From positions 1-36,154 of the forward strand of contig CACADE010000010.1 in the NCBI GenBank assembly GCA_902531175.1: a DNA stretch of 36,154 nt, given 5' to 3'. Position numbers and translations under genes: made by a program. Position 1 is the first letter of the stretch; each line of letters opens with the position of its first letter. This DNA comes from an uncultured Pelagibacteraceae bacterium. Its GTDB lineage: Bacteria > Pseudomonadota > Alphaproteobacteria > Pelagibacterales > Pelagibacteraceae. The notes under the pieces are model-generated. The model made no database searches. It saw only the letters and a list, made by a program, of their open reading frames with translations, and had not been told where the DNA came from. Positions 8,103-20,123 of this stretch are shown here, piece after piece.

Positions 8103-10021
8103 TGCCAAATATTACATTACCTGATGGAAAAAAATTAAACTTTGAAAAAAGTATAACAGGCACAGAGATTGCTGAAAAAATTAGCAAGTCTTTAGGTAAG
8201 CAAGCTTTGGTGATGAGCATAAACGGTGAGCTTAAAGATTTATATACTGTTATTGATCAAGATTGTTCTATTGAAATATTTACAGCTAAAGATCCTGAGG
8301 GTTTAGAAGTCATTAGACATGACACTGCACATATAATGGCTATGGCTGTTCAAGAACTATACCCAGGCACACAGGTAACAATTGGGCCAGTTATAGAAAA
8401 TGGATTTTACTATGATTTTGCAAGAAAAGAGCCTTTTACTAGCGATGATTTAAAAAAGATTGAAAAAAAAATGTCAGAGATAATAGATAAAGATGTAAAA
8501 ACAAGAAAAGAAGTTTGGGAGAGAGATAAAGCAATAAGTCATTTTAAAAAAATTGGAGAAAAATACAAAGCTGAAATAATTGAGAGCATTCCTAAAAACG
8601 AAGAACTTACGGTTTATCATCATGGCGAAACATGGCATGATTTATGTAGAGGTCCACATTTAGTATCTTCTGGTAAAATAGGTAAGGCTTTTAAACTGAC
8701 AAAAGTATCTGGAGCTTATTGGCGTGGTGACTCTAATAATGAAATGCTTCAAAGAATATATGGTACTGGGTGGGCAACCCAAAAAGAATTAGACCTCTAT
8801 CTTCAGAGAATTGAGGAGGCAGAAAAAAGAGATCATAGAAAAATTGGAAAAGAGATGGATTTATTTCATTTTAGAGAAGAAAGTCCTGGATCTGTGTTTT
8901 GGCACCAGAAAGGATGGAATTTGTTCCAAAAATTAGTTTCATATATGAGAATGAAACAAGATCACGATGGTTACAAAGAGATAAATACGCCAGAAATACT
9001 TGATAGATCTTTGTGGGAAAAATCTGGCCACTGGGAAAAATTTGGAGCTAATATGTATACTTCAACTACACCAGATGAAAAAGTATTTGCAATTAAACCC
9101 ATGAATTGTCCTGGGTGCGTTCAAGTATTTAATCAAGGACTTAAAAGTTATAGAGACTTACCTTTAAAGATGTCAGAATTCGGAAAAGTTCATAGATATG
9201 AACCTTCAGGTGCATTGCATGGATTATTACGTGTAAGAGCCTTTACTCAAGATGATGCGCATATTTTTTGTACAGAAGAACAAATTACAGAAGAATGTTT
9301 GAGTGTTACAAATTTAATTTTAGAAATTTATAAAGATCTTGGTTTTGAAGATGTTATTTTAAAATATTCAGATAGACCAGATTTAAGAGTTGGTGATGAT
9401 AAAGTTTGGGATAAATCAGAGGCTGCGTTGTTAGAGGCAATCAAAGCTACAAAGCTAGAGTACTCAATTAATAAAGGTGAGGGCGCATTTTATGGACCAA
9501 AAATTGAATTTGTTTTAAGAGATGCAATAGGTAGAGATTGGCAGTGTGGAACCTTGCAAGTAGATTTAAATTTACCAGGTAGATTAGGAGCTTCTTTTGT
9601 TGATAAAGATGGAACTAAAAAAGTACCTGTAATGTTACACAGAGCATTATTTGGATCTTTAGAAAGGTTCATAGGTATCCTTATAGAGAATTATGCAGGC
9701 AAGCTGCCATTTTGGATATCACCTCTACAGGCAGTAGTTATTCCAATCTCTAGTGATTTTGATGAATATGCTAAAAGTGTAGCTAAGGAATTAAAACGGA
9801 GTGGTTTGATTGTCGAAGTAGATCTTAAAAATCACAATTTAAATTATAAAATAAGAGATCATTCTTTAACAAAAGTACCAATGTTATTGATTTGTGGAAA
9901 AAAAGAAGTTGACTCCAACAGTGTAACTATTAGAAGATTGGATTCTAATAAACAAGAAAACATGGCTTTGAAAGAATTTATAAAAAAATACTCCGATCTA
10001 AATAAAGCCCCTTCAATCTAA
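8102..10021 (+). CDS. thrS: Threonyl-tRNA synthetase
   Basis: A class II aminoacyl-tRNA synthetase (639 aa, normal length) that charges tRNA-Thr. The domains in order are an N-terminal TGS domain (1-61) and the editing domain with H73-x3-H77 and the RGPH segment (183-186). The catalytic core follows, with zinc ligands C336 (MNCPG), H387 (DDAHIF) and the His of MLHRALFG near 513. Motif 2 is around FGKVHRYEPSG, and motif 3 is in LHRALFGSLERF. The anticodon-binding domain occupies about 540-639. Editing and active-site residues are intact. The stop codon directly abuts the infC GTG, preserving the widespread thrS-infC-rpmI-rplT order. Confidence 0.98.
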   Translation: MPNITLPDGKKLNFEKSITGTEIAEKISKSLGKQALVMSINGELKDLYTVIDQDCSIEIFTAKDPEGLEVIRHDTAHIMAMAVQELYPGTQVTIGPVIENGFYYDFARKEPFTSDDLKKIEKKMSEIIDKDVKTRKEVWERDKAISHFKKIGEKYKAEIIESIPKNEELTVYHHGETWHDLCRGPHLVSSGKIGKAFKLTKVSGAYWRGDSNNEMLQRIYGTGWATQKELDLYLQRIEEAEKRDHRKIGKEMDLFHFREESPGSVFWHQKGWNLFQKLVSYMRMKQDHDGYKEINTPEILDRSLWEKSGHWEKFGANMYTSTTPDEKVFAIKPMNCPGCVQVFNQGLKSYRDLPLKMSEFGKVHRYEPSGALHGLLRVRAFTQDDAHIFCTEEQITEECLSVTNLILEIYKDLGFEDVILKYSDRPDLRVGDDKVWDKSEAALLEAIKATKLEYSINKGEGAFYGPKIEFVLRDAIGRDWQCGTLQVDLNLPGRLGASFVDKDGTKKVPVMLHRALFGSLERFIGILIENYAGKLPFWISPLQAVVIPISSDFDEYAKSVAKELKRSGLIVEVDLKNHNLNYKIRDHSLTKVPMLLICGKKEVDSNSVTIRRLDSNKQENMALKEFIKKYSDLNKAPSI

Positions 10022-10567
10022 GTGGCAGATTTTAAACAAAATTATTTTCAAAAAAGAACTAAAGCAAGAGGCCCAAGGTCTAACAACAGGATTACATCAA
10101 ATGAAGTTCAAGTTATTGCAAGTGATGGAGAAAATTTAGGAATTTTAAATTTAAATGAAGCTATCAATAAAGCAAAAAATGAAGGTTTAGATTTAATTGA
10201 AATTGCTCCGAATGCAAAACCCCCTGTCTGTAAAATTATGGACATGGGTAAATATAAATACGACGCACAAAAAAAAGCTAACAAAGCAAAAAAAAAACAA
10301 AAGAAAATTGAATTAAAAGAAATAAAATTAAGGCCAGTTACAGAAGTTCATGACTACACTTTCAAAATTAAAAATGCTCAAAAATTTTTGGCAAAAGGTG
10401 ATAAAGTCAAATTTACAATAAGGTTCAAAGGGAGAGAGTTACAACATTCAAACCTTGGCAATGAATTAATGGATAAAATTAAGGCAGACATGGAGACTAT
10501 TGGGAGAGTAGAGCTTCAGCCAAAATTTGATGGAAAGCAAATGATTATGGTAATCCAGCCTTTATAA
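10022..10567 (+). CDS. infC: Translation initiation factor IF-3
   Basis: A 181-residue two-domain IF-3. The N-terminal domain spans about 15-90 (NNRITSNEVQVI, KPPVCKIMDMGKYKY). A Lys-rich linker (about 85-105) and the C-terminal 30S-binding domain follow (HDYTFKIKNAQKFL, KFTIRFKGRE, GRVELQPKFDGKQM). It binds the 30S subunit and checks start-codon pairing. The start is GTG at 10022, immediately after the thrS stop, with no ATG nearby in frame. E. coli infC uses AUU for autoregulation, whereas GTG here is a canonical start and gives no evidence of that control. Translation is probably coupled to thrS. Confidence 0.97.
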   Translation: MADFKQNYFQKRTKARGPRSNNRITSNEVQVIASDGENLGILNLNEAINKAKNEGLDLIEIAPNAKPPVCKIMDMGKYKYDAQKKANKAKKKQKKIELKEIKLRPVTEVHDYTFKIKNAQKFLAKGDKVKFTIRFKGRELQHSNLGNELMDKIKADMETIGRVELQPKFDGKQMIMVIQPL

Positions 10568-10580
10568 GCCATATTTCTAG

Positions 10581-10609
10581 TTGTAAATTTAATTTAATAT
10601 TTGTATAAC
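10581..10609 (+). promoter_or_regulatory. Possible internal promoter before rpmI
   Basis: TTGTAA (10581-10586) and TATAAC (10604-10609) stand exactly 17 bases apart in the 52-bp infC-rpmI gap. Transcription would begin near 10616, leaving only a few bases before the rpmI ATG at 10620. This is one of the better sigma-70 matches in the window. Confidence 0.4.
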
Positions 10610-10619
10610 CCCGAAAATT

Positions 10620-10826
10620 ATGCCCAAGTTAAAAACAAAAAGTTCAGCTAAAAAAAGATTTAAAATCTCAGCTAAAGGTAAGGTTATCACCCCACAAGCT
10701 GGAAAAAGACACGGCATGATTAAAAGAACGAATTCACAAATTAGAAAACAAAGAGGCACAACTGTTTTATCCAAACAAGATGGTAAGATAGTAAAATCTT
10801 ATATGCCTTACAGCTTAAGAGGATAA
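10620..10826 (+). CDS. rpmI: 50S ribosomal protein L35
   Basis: A 68-residue, highly basic protein of the large ribosomal subunit. The family signature [13 protein letters not shown] at the N-terminus and GKRHGM in the middle are clear, and the length is usual. It lies between infC and rplT, as in most bacteria. The last two sense codons (AGA GGA) also form the ribosome binding site of rplT. No Shine-Dalgarno sequence precedes its own ATG. Confidence 0.97.
   Translation: MPKLKTKSSAKKRFKISAKGKVITPQAGKRHGMIKRTNSQIRKQRGTTVLSKQDGKIVKSYMPYSLRG
10818..10823 (+). promoter_or_regulatory. Shine-Dalgarno sequence of rplT inside rpmI
   Basis: AGAGGA lies 4 bases before the rplT ATG (10828) and is formed by the final Arg-Gly codons of rpmI. 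It is one of the few strong Shine-Dalgarno matches in the window. Confidence 0.6.
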
Positions 10827-10827
10827 A

Positions 10828-11184
10828 ATGGCAAGAGTAAAAAGAGGAGTTACAAGCAGAGCTAAACACAAAAAAGTTTTAAAAGCTGTTAAAGGTCAGT
10901 GGGGAAGAAGAAAAAATACAATAAGAGTTGCAAGACAAGCAATGGAAAAAGCTATGCAGTATGCTTATAGAGATAGAAGAAATAAAAAAAGGGATTTCAA
11001 ATCACTGTGGATACAAAGAATTAATGCTGGTGTCAGATCAGAAGGAATAACATATTCAAAGTTTATTAATGGTTTGAGCAAATCAGGAATTAAATTAGAT
11101 AGAAAAATTCTTGCAGAAATTGCTTACGATAACCCCGAAGCATTCAAAACTATAGTTAAAAGGGCTCAAGCAGCATTAAATTAA
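10828..11184 (+). CDS. rplT: 50S ribosomal protein L20
   Basis: A 118-residue basic assembly protein of the 50S subunit that binds 23S rRNA early. The family N-terminus [16 protein letters not shown] and the [17 protein letters not shown] segment (residues about 50-66) are diagnostic, and the length is typical. It starts one base after the rpmI stop, with a good AGAGGA ribosome binding site. In other bacteria L20 autoregulates this operon. I see no obvious L20 mimic structure here, but short AT-rich folds cannot be judged by eye. Confidence 0.98.
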   Translation: MARVKRGVTSRAKHKKVLKAVKGQWGRRKNTIRVARQAMEKAMQYAYRDRRNKKRDFKSLWIQRINAGVRSEGITYSKFINGLSKSGIKLDRKILAEIAYDNPEAFKTIVKRAQAALN

Positions 11185-11227
11185 TCAAGACTATTGTTTT
11201 TCTTCCTTTAACAAATATTCTATTAAA

Positions 11228-12295
11228 ATGTCTGATATTAAAAAAATAAAAGATGATTATATTGATAAGCTTAATACAGAAAATAAAATTGAAAAAGTAA
11301 ATAACATCAAATCTGAACTATTTGGAAAAAATGGAATTATACCGAACGAATTTAAAAAATTAGGTTCGATTTCTGTAGAGGAAAGAAAAAAATTAGCTTC
11401 AGATTTAAATAATATTAAAGACGAACTTCAAAATAAAATATCAACCAAAACTCAAGAAATAGAAACTAAAGAAATTAATTTAAAGCTTGAGAAAGAAAAA
11501 ATTGATGTAACTCTTCCAGAAAGAAATATTGAAATTGGTAAAATTCATCCAGTCTCCCAGGTAATAGATGAAATTTCATCTATATTTTCTGAAATAGGAT
11601 TTAGTGTTGAGGAAGGCCCAGATGTAGAAAATGAATATAATAATTTTACAGCATTAAATACACCGGATAACCATCCAGCTAGAGATATGCATGATACTTT
11701 TTATCTTGATAATAATAAAGAATTACTTTTGAGAACTCACACATCTCCAGTTCAGGTAAGAACTATGCTAAAAGGTAAACCTCCTTTTAAAATTATTGCT
11801 CCAGGACGAACTTACAGATCAGATAGTGATCAAACCCATGCTCCGATGTTTCATCAAGTTGAGGGACTTCATATAGATAAGAATATAAATATGGGACATT
11901 TAAAAGGATGTTTAAATTATTTTATTAAGGAGTTTTTTGAAGTTGATAAAATTAAAATGAGATTCAGACCAAGTCATTTTCCATTTACGGAACCTTCAGC
12001 AGAAGTAGATATAGGATATGAAATTAAAAATGGAAAGATAGTAATTGGTGAAGGTAATAAATGGTTAGAAATTCTAGGCTGTGGAATGGTTCATCCAAAT
12101 GTTTTAAAAAATGTAAATGTTAATCCAAGTAAATATCAAGGATATGCCTTTGGAATTGGCATAGACAGACTTGGAATGTTAAAATATGGAATTAATGATT
12201 TAAGAGCCTTTTTTGAGACTGATTATAGATGGTTAAGTCACTTTGGCTTTGATCCATTGGATGTCCCTTCAAATTATAGAGGACTAAGTAGATGA
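11228..12295 (+). CDS. pheS: Phenylalanyl-tRNA synthetase alpha subunit
   Basis: The catalytic alpha subunit (355 aa) of the alpha2beta2 class II enzyme. An N-terminal coiled-coil domain (about 1-95) that contacts tRNA precedes the core. The core shows [10 protein letters not shown], motif 2 [21 protein letters not shown] and motif 3 [15 protein letters not shown] near the C-terminus. The length is normal. The 43-bp gap after rplT lacks a Shine-Dalgarno sequence; a weak TTGTTT (11194) / TATTCT (11216) pair could give an almost leaderless start. pheT begins inside its stop (ATGA overlap), so the two subunits are translationally coupled. Confidence 0.98.
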   Translation: MSDIKKIKDDYIDKLNTENKIEKVNNIKSELFGKNGIIPNEFKKLGSISVEERKKLASDLNNIKDELQNKISTKTQEIETKEINLKLEKEKIDVTLPERNIEIGKIHPVSQVIDEISSIFSEIGFSVEEGPDVENEYNNFTALNTPDNHPARDMHDTFYLDNNKELLLRTHTSPVQVRTMLKGKPPFKIIAPGRTYRSDSDQTHAPMFHQVEGLHIDKNINMGHLKGCLNYFIKEFFEVDKIKMRFRPSHFPFTEPSAEVDIGYEIKNGKIVIGEGNKWLEILGCGMVHPNVLKNVNVNPSKYQGYAFGIGIDRLGMLKYGINDLRAFFETDYRWLSHFGFDPLDVPSNYRGLSR

Positions 12296-14700
12296 AGTTC
12301 ACAGTTGACTGGTTAAAAAACCATCTTGATACAAAATTTAACAATAATCAAATAATAGATAAATTAACTAATATTGGTCTAGAAGTAGAAAGTTTTGAGA
12401 GTTCTGCATCTGAATTAGATACATTTATTGTTGCAAAAATTATAAATGCCAAAACTCATCCAAATGCTGACAGATTGAAGTTATGTGATGTTGATATAGG
12501 TAGCGACAAAACAATTGAAGTGGTATGTGGAGCCCCAAATGCAAAAAATGGTCTTTTGACAGTTTATGCTCCTCCAGGATCGATTATTCCCAAAAATCAG
12601 ATGAAATTATCTGTAAGTAAAATAAGAGGAGTAACATCATATGGAATGCTCTGTTCTGAGTCAGAATTACTATTATCCAATGAAAGTAATGGAATTATAG
12701 AATTAAAAAACAATAAATATACAAATAAAATTGGAGAAAAATATTTTAAAAACACTTCTGAAAAAGTAATAGATTTATCAATTACGCCCAATAGACCAGA
12801 TTGTTTAGGAGTAAGAGGAATTGCTAGAGATTTATCTGCTGCCGGTGCTGGTAAATTAAAAATTAATAAAAAACCCAATCTAAAATATAGAGGCAATCAA
12901 AATATAAACGTAACAATAAAAAAAGAAAAAGCCCAAGGATGCACAATATTTGGAAGTTGTTTAATAAAAGGTGTAACAAATAAAGAGAGTCCAAAATGGC
13001 TAAAAGATAAAATTATGTCTTTAGGCCAAAAACCAATATCTGCGATAGTCGATATTACTAATTATGTAATGTTTGATTTAAATAGACCATTACACGCTTA
13101 TGATGCAGATAAAATAGATAATGAAATTATTGTTAGAAATTCTTCTAAAGGAGAAAGCTTCGAAGCCCTAGATAATAAAAAATATATTTTAGAAAATGAT
13201 ATGTGCGTTATTTCTGACAGATCTGGAGTCCTTGGTCTTGGAGGCATAATTGGTGGGACAAGATCTGGAACAGAATATTCGACTAAAAATATATTATTAG
13301 AATCTGCTTATTTTTTACCACGTTCAATAAGAAAAACCTCTAAACAATTAAATATAGATACAGATGCAAAATTCAGATTCGAAAGAGGCATAGATCCCCT
13401 TTCAATTGAAGAAGGATTAATAAAAGCTTCTGAACTAATAAAACAAATTTGTGGAGGTGAAATAAGTAATTTAGATGTAAAAAAAATTGATACTTATAAA
13501 AAAATAATAATTAATTTTGACCCATTTCTTTTTGAAAAAACAACTGGATTTAATGTTGAAAATGAAGAATTAATTAAAATACTTGAAAAATTAGGTTTTG
13601 ATGTATCTAGGAATAAAAAAATTTTAAAGTTAGTAGTACCTTCTTGGAGACCAGATATAACTCAATCAATTGATATTGTTGAAGAAATAGTAAGAATAAA
13701 AGGATACGAACATATTAATACTTCAGAACCTGTTAAGACAAGATTAAAGCCTACACTTAATTATTATCAGAAATTATTTCATTTTTTACAAAGATCCGTG
13801 GCATCAAAAGGTTATTTAGAAACTGTTACATGGTCGTTTACGGACTCTAAAATTAATCAATTATTTAAAGAAAATGATCAAGAAATACCAATTGTAAATC
13901 CAATTAGTTCAGATCTAAATGTTTTAAGAAATTCTATTTTCCCAAATTTGATATTTTATTTAAAAAAAAATTTAGATAGAGGATTTAAAGATATTTCTTT
14001 ATTTGAAATTGGTCCAGCTTTTAAAGGAAAAAATCCTGGAGATCAATTGACAGTGATAGGTGCTGTAAGAGCAGGAAAGGTTTCAAGATTGTCTTGGAAT
14101 GATAAAGAGAGAATTGTAGATACATTCGATGTAAAAAAAGATGTAATACAAAGTCTTTGTGAAGCTGGGATTAATAAAGATGAAATTATTATAGACGATA
14201 GAACTCCTTCTTACTATCATCCAGGAAAATCTGGGGGAGTGTACCAAAATAAAAACGAAAAAAATGCAATTGCATATTTTGGTGAAATACACCCAAACAT
14301 AATAAAAAAATTAGATATAAAAACCGAAGGTCTGGTAATATTTGAAATTTGTCTTGATTATATAAGAGCCTCAAAACAAAAGATAAAAGATTTAAAATCT
14401 GAATATACATTTTCTGATTTCCAAAAATCAGAGAGAGATTTTGCATTTATTATTAATAAAAATTTTAAATCTCAAGAATTAGTTAATATAATTAAATCTG
14501 TTGATAACAAATTAATAAAGTCAGTAAGAGTATTTGATGTTTTTGAGGGAGAAAATATACCAGGGGGAAAAAAATCTATAGCTGTTAATGTAACTATTCA
14601 GTCAGAAGAAAAAACATTAAATGAAAATGACCTGGATAATATTAATAAACTAATTATCTCTTCCGTTGAGTCAAAGTCTGGCGCAAAAATTAGATCCTAA
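12292..14700 (+). CDS. pheT: Phenylalanyl-tRNA synthetase beta subunit
   Basis: The 802-residue beta subunit, of normal length, carrying editing and tRNA-binding functions. The domains in order are an EMAP/OB-fold tRNA-binding domain (about 40-150; [18 protein letters not shown]), the B3/B4 editing domain (about 210-380; [20 protein letters not shown]), B5 (about 400-475), a degenerate synthetase core (about 490-690) and a C-terminal ferredoxin-fold anticodon-binding domain (about 705-802; [13 protein letters not shown]). It overlaps pheS by 4 bp, and lepA begins 2 bp after its stop. I see nothing missing. Confidence 0.98.
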   Translation: MKFTVDWLKNHLDTKFNNNQIIDKLTNIGLEVESFESSASELDTFIVAKIINAKTHPNADRLKLCDVDIGSDKTIEVVCGAPNAKNGLLTVYAPPGSIIPKNQMKLSVSKIRGVTSYGMLCSESELLLSNESNGIIELKNNKYTNKIGEKYFKNTSEKVIDLSITPNRPDCLGVRGIARDLSAAGAGKLKINKKPNLKYRGNQNINVTIKKEKAQGCTIFGSCLIKGVTNKESPKWLKDKIMSLGQKPISAIVDITNYVMFDLNRPLHAYDADKIDNEIIVRNSSKGESFEALDNKKYILENDMCVISDRSGVLGLGGIIGGTRSGTEYSTKNILLESAYFLPRSIRKTSKQLNIDTDAKFRFERGIDPLSIEEGLIKASELIKQICGGEISNLDVKKIDTYKKIIINFDPFLFEKTTGFNVENEELIKILEKLGFDVSRNKKILKLVVPSWRPDITQSIDIVEEIVRIKGYEHINTSEPVKTRLKPTLNYYQKLFHFLQRSVASKGYLETVTWSFTDSKINQLFKENDQEIPIVNPISSDLNVLRNSIFPNLIFYLKKNLDRGFKDISLFEIGPAFKGKNPGDQLTVIGAVRAGKVSRLSWNDKERIVDTFDVKKDVIQSLCEAGINKDEIIIDDRTPSYYHPGKSGGVYQNKNEKNAIAYFGEIHPNIIKKLDIKTEGLVIFEICLDYIRASKQKIKDLKSEYTFSDFQKSERDFAFIINKNFKSQELVNIIKSVDNKLIKSVRVFDVFEGENIPGGKKSIAVNVTIQSEEKTLNENDLDNINKLIISSVESKSGAKIRS

Positions 14701-14702
14701 AA

Positions 14703-16511
14703 ATGGGTGATACAATAGACAACATTAGGAATTTTGCAATTATAGCTCATATAGATCATGGTAAATCAACTATAGCGGATAGAATAATTCATAAATGTGG
14801 AGGTTTGAGTGATAGAGAAATGAAATCTCAAGTGCTTGACTCTATGGATATAGAAAGAGAGAGAGGGATAACAATTAAAGCACAAACAGTTAAATTAAAC
14901 TATAAAGCTAAAAATGGTAAAAATTATATTTTAAATATTATAGATACCCCAGGCCATGTAGATTTTAGTTATGAAGTTAGTAGAAGCCTTTATGCATGCG
15001 AGGGCTCAATATTAATTGTAGATAGTACACAAGGCGTAGAAGCCCAAACTCTTGCAAATGTATATCAAGCACTTGATATAAATCATGAGATTATTCCAGT
15101 GTTAAATAAAATTGATCTACCAGCATCTGATCTTGAAAGAACAAATAATCAAATTGAAGATGTTATTGGCATAGACACATCTAATTCTGTTCCTTGCTCT
15201 GGAAAAACTGGACAAGGAATAGATGAAATTCTTGAGCAGATCATTAACTCTTTACCTGGACCCAAAGGTGAAAAAAATAGCAAATTAAAATGTTTATTAG
15301 TTGATAGCTGGTATGACACTTATCTTGGAGTAGTTATATTAGTAAGAATTATAGATGGAAAACTAAAAAAAAATATGAGAATAAAAATGATGTCTACAAA
15401 TCAAGAATATATCGTAGAAAAAGTTGGTGTTTTTACCCCGAAGGCAAAAGATGTGAGCGAACTTAATGCTGGAGAAATAGGTTTTATTACAACTGGTATT
15501 AAAATTTTATCAGAAACTAAAGTTGGAGATACTATTTGTGATGCAGAGAATCCTCTCCATGATGCATTACCAGGTTTTAAACCAAGTAAACCAGTAGTTT
15601 TTTGTGGTTTATTTCCTGTAGATAGTTCAGAATATCAAAAGTTAAAAGATGGACTTGCTAAATTACAATTAAATGATGCAAGTTTTTCTTATGAAGCAGA
15701 ATCATCATCTGCCTTAGGACTTGGTTTTAGATGTGGATTTTTAGGTCTCTTACATCTTGAAATAATCACAGAAAGGCTTGAAAGAGAATTTGATATTAAT
15801 TTATTAACTACAACACCTGGTGTTGTTTACAAAGTTCACTTAAATAATGGTGAAATTATTGAACTTCAAAATCCCTCAAATTTGCCAGATCCTACTTATA
15901 TAAAATTAATTGAAGAACCATGGATTAAAGCTACAATTATCACTCCAGATCAGTATTTGGGATCAATTATTAAGTTATGTCAAAATAAAAGAGGCATACA
16001 AACTAATTTAAGTTATTCAGGAAATCGTGCAGTAATTAATTACGAGATACCTTTAAATGAAGTCGTATTTGATTTTAATGATCGTCTTAAATCTATGACA
16101 AGTGGATATGCTAGTTTTGATTATGAAATTATTGATCACAAAGAAGGAGATCTTGTAAAAATGAATATACTTGTAAACTCAGAACCTGTTGATGCTCTTG
16201 CAATGATGATACATAAAGATTTTGCTCAAATTACAGGTAGAGAGGTCTGTGAAAAATTAAAAGACTTAATTCCAAGACACAACTTTATGATACCGATTCA
16301 AGCAGCTATTGGTGGTAAAATTATCGCTAGAGAAACTATTAAAGGTTTTAAAAAAGATGTATTAACGAAAATTCATGGAGGTGGAGCGACAGATAGAAAA
16401 AGAAAACTGCTTGAAAAACAGAAAAAAGGTAAAGCTAGAGCTAAGCAATTTGGAAAAGTTGAGATTCCTCAAGAAGCATTTATAGGTGTTTTAAGGATAA
16501 ATAAAGAGTAG
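14703..16511 (+). CDS. lepA: Elongation factor 4 (LepA GTPase)
   Basis: A 602-residue ribosome-associated translational GTPase that affects initiation and back-translocation, with family-typical length. The G domain has G1 AHIDHGKST (15-23), the RGITI switch I motif, G3 DTPGH and G4 NKID. Domain II, the EF-G-like domains III and V and the LepA-specific C-terminal domain follow, the last with the family hallmark [19 protein letters not shown] near 565-583. It lies 2 bp after pheT and 7 bp before a tRNA-Ser gene, so the tRNA may be processed from a shared transcript. Confidence 0.98.
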   Translation: MGDTIDNIRNFAIIAHIDHGKSTIADRIIHKCGGLSDREMKSQVLDSMDIERERGITIKAQTVKLNYKAKNGKNYILNIIDTPGHVDFSYEVSRSLYACEGSILIVDSTQGVEAQTLANVYQALDINHEIIPVLNKIDLPASDLERTNNQIEDVIGIDTSNSVPCSGKTGQGIDEILEQIINSLPGPKGEKNSKLKCLLVDSWYDTYLGVVILVRIIDGKLKKNMRIKMMSTNQEYIVEKVGVFTPKAKDVSELNAGEIGFITTGIKILSETKVGDTICDAENPLHDALPGFKPSKPVVFCGLFPVDSSEYQKLKDGLAKLQLNDASFSYEAESSSALGLGFRCGFLGLLHLEIITERLEREFDINLLTTTPGVVYKVHLNNGEIIELQNPSNLPDPTYIKLIEEPWIKATIITPDQYLGSIIKLCQNKRGIQTNLSYSGNRAVINYEIPLNEVVFDFNDRLKSMTSGYASFDYEIIDHKEGDLVKMNILVNSEPVDALAMMIHKDFAQITGREVCEKLKDLIPRHNFMIPIQAAIGGKIIARETIKGFKKDVLTKIHGGGATDRKRKLLEKQKKGKARAKQFGKVEIPQEAFIGVLRINKE

Positions 16512-16518
16512 GTATTTT

Positions 16519-16608
16519 GGAGAGGTGGCCGAGTGGTTGAAGGCGCACGCTTGGAAAGCGTGTATAGGGGAAACTCTATCATGGGTTCGAATCCCATTCT
16601 CTCCGCCA
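16519..16608 (+). tRNA. tRNA-Ser (anticodon GGA)
   Basis: A 90-base type II tRNA with an encoded CCA end. The acceptor stem GGAGAGG pairs with TCTCTCC, with one G-U pair. The anticodon stem CACGC/GCGTG frames the loop TTGGAAA, with GGA at 16553-16555 reading UCC/UCU. A long variable arm (tataggggaaactcta region) and the T arm ATGGG-TTCGAAT-CCCAT are present. The discriminator base is G, as expected for serine. Confidence 0.97.
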
Positions 16609-18836
<2,228 letters not shown>

Positions 18837-20117
18837 ATGGATTTAAAACAATCTGTCAAAGCAGCATCATTAAATAAATCCACTTATATCAATTTAAGAT
18901 GGATTGGGATTTTAGGTCAATTTATAACTATAAACACAGTCAAATTTATTTTTGGTTTTGAGTTCAACTTTATTTTATCTAATCTTATAATTTTTGTTGG
19001 AGCTTTAAGTAATTTTTACTTAATGTTTTTTTATAAAAAACCAATACTTTCAAACGTAACTTCTTTTAATTTTCTAACTTTAGATATAATTCAATTGAGC
19101 GCTTTACTTTATTTATCTGGCGGTATTTTAAATCCATTTTCAATATTTCTTTTGATTCCAAGTATATTTGCTGCATCCAATTTAAATATTAAAACAAACA
19201 TTGCTTTAATTTTAATTACTCTAGCATCGATTATAATTTTAACTTTTTATCATTATGAAATGCCAAAACCATTGGATGAATATAGTATTAGTATATATTA
19301 TTACTATGCAATTCCTCTTGCATTGATAATTGCATTATTTTTTTTAAATTATTTTGCCTTTATTTTTGGACAAGAAACAAATCTTAGGAAAGATGCATTA
19401 GATAAAATCCAAGAGGTAATTTCCAAAGAACATGAGCTGGTTTCACTTGGGGGACAAGCTGCAGCTGCAGCTCATTCATTTGGCACCCCTTTGTCTACAA
19501 TTAAAATTATTTCTCACGATTTATTTGATCAATTTAAAGATAATAATGATGTAAAAAAAGATCTCGAACTATTAATTAGTCAGGTTAATAGGTGCAATGA
19601 TATTTTAAAAAAATTAACATTAAATCCTAATATAGAAGATGATTTTATTGACAAAAATAAAACACTTTACGATTATATTAATGAGATAGTTAACTCATTT
19701 AAGAAAATCTCTAATAAGAATTTCAATATTGATAAAGAGCAAGATTCTAACTCATTTGAAATATTAAAATCTGTTGAAATTGTTTATGGTTTGAGGAATT
19801 TTATTGGAAATGCTAACAAATTTTCAAACGAAAATATCTATATTGCTATCAAAAGTGACAGTCAAAAGACTGAAATAACAATTGAGGATGATGGCCCTGG
19901 TATACCAAAAGATATACTTAATAAGATTGGAGAACCTTATATCAAAACACTTAAACCCAAAGATAATAAAAAAACTGGATTAGGATTAGGGATTTTTATA
20001 GGCAAAACATTGTTAGAAAAAAATTCTGCTAGAATAACAATTAGAAATTCAGAAACTAGAGGTGGAGCTGAAGTAAAAATAGAGTGGGAAAATAAAAATT
20101 TAAAAAAATTAGTGTAA
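18837..20117 (+). CDS. RegB/PrrB-like redox-sensing histidine kinase
   Basis: A 426-residue membrane histidine kinase with about six N-terminal hydrophobic helices (about 20-175). The RegB quinone-site heptapeptide pattern GGxxNPF appears as GGILNPF (95-101). The dimerisation domain carries the phospho-accepting H213 ([15 protein letters not shown]), and C253 lies exactly 40 residues later, the same spacing as His225 and redox-active Cys265 of Rhodobacter capsulatus RegB. The ATPase domain has the N box [10 protein letters not shown] (321-330), G1 EDDGPGIP and G2 GLGLG (381-385). Oddly, the residue after the His is Ser, where RegB has Glu. No response regulator is adjacent. The gene abuts gyrB and probably shares its transcript. 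The expected role is redox or respiratory control through a distant RegA-like partner. Confidence 0.88.
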   Translation: MDLKQSVKAASLNKSTYINLRWIGILGQFITINTVKFIFGFEFNFILSNLIIFVGALSNFYLMFFYKKPILSNVTSFNFLTLDIIQLSALLYLSGGILNPFSIFLLIPSIFAASNLNIKTNIALILITLASIIILTFYHYEMPKPLDEYSISIYYYYAIPLALIIALFFLNYFAFIFGQETNLRKDALDKIQEVISKEHELVSLGGQAAAAAHSFGTPLSTIKIISHDLFDQFKDNNDVKKDLELLISQVNRCNDILKKLTLNPNIEDDFIDKNKTLYDYINEIVNSFKKISNKNFNIDKEQDSNSFEILKSVEIVYGLRNFIGNANKFSNENIYIAIKSDSQKTEITIEDDGPGIPKDILNKIGEPYIKTLKPKDNKKTGLGLGIFIGKTLLEKNSARITIRNSETRGGAEVKIEWENKNLKKLV

Positions 20118-20123
20118 TTTTTT
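20103..20123. terminator. Symmetric A/T hairpin at the kinase/cobT 3' overlap
   Basis: AAAAAATTA (20103-20111), GTG and TAATTTTTT (20115-20123) form a perfect 9-bp stem with a 3-base loop. The two stop codons sit symmetrically in it (TTA-GTG-TAA). T-rich sequence follows on both strands. It could act as a weak bidirectional terminator, although an all-A/T stem is less stable than a classical one. Confidence 0.4.

Noticed and set aside
10022..10024. infC start codon as an autoregulatory rare start
   Set aside because: The codon is GTG, which IF-3 accepts. The rare AUU-type start needed for the E. coli mechanism is absent.
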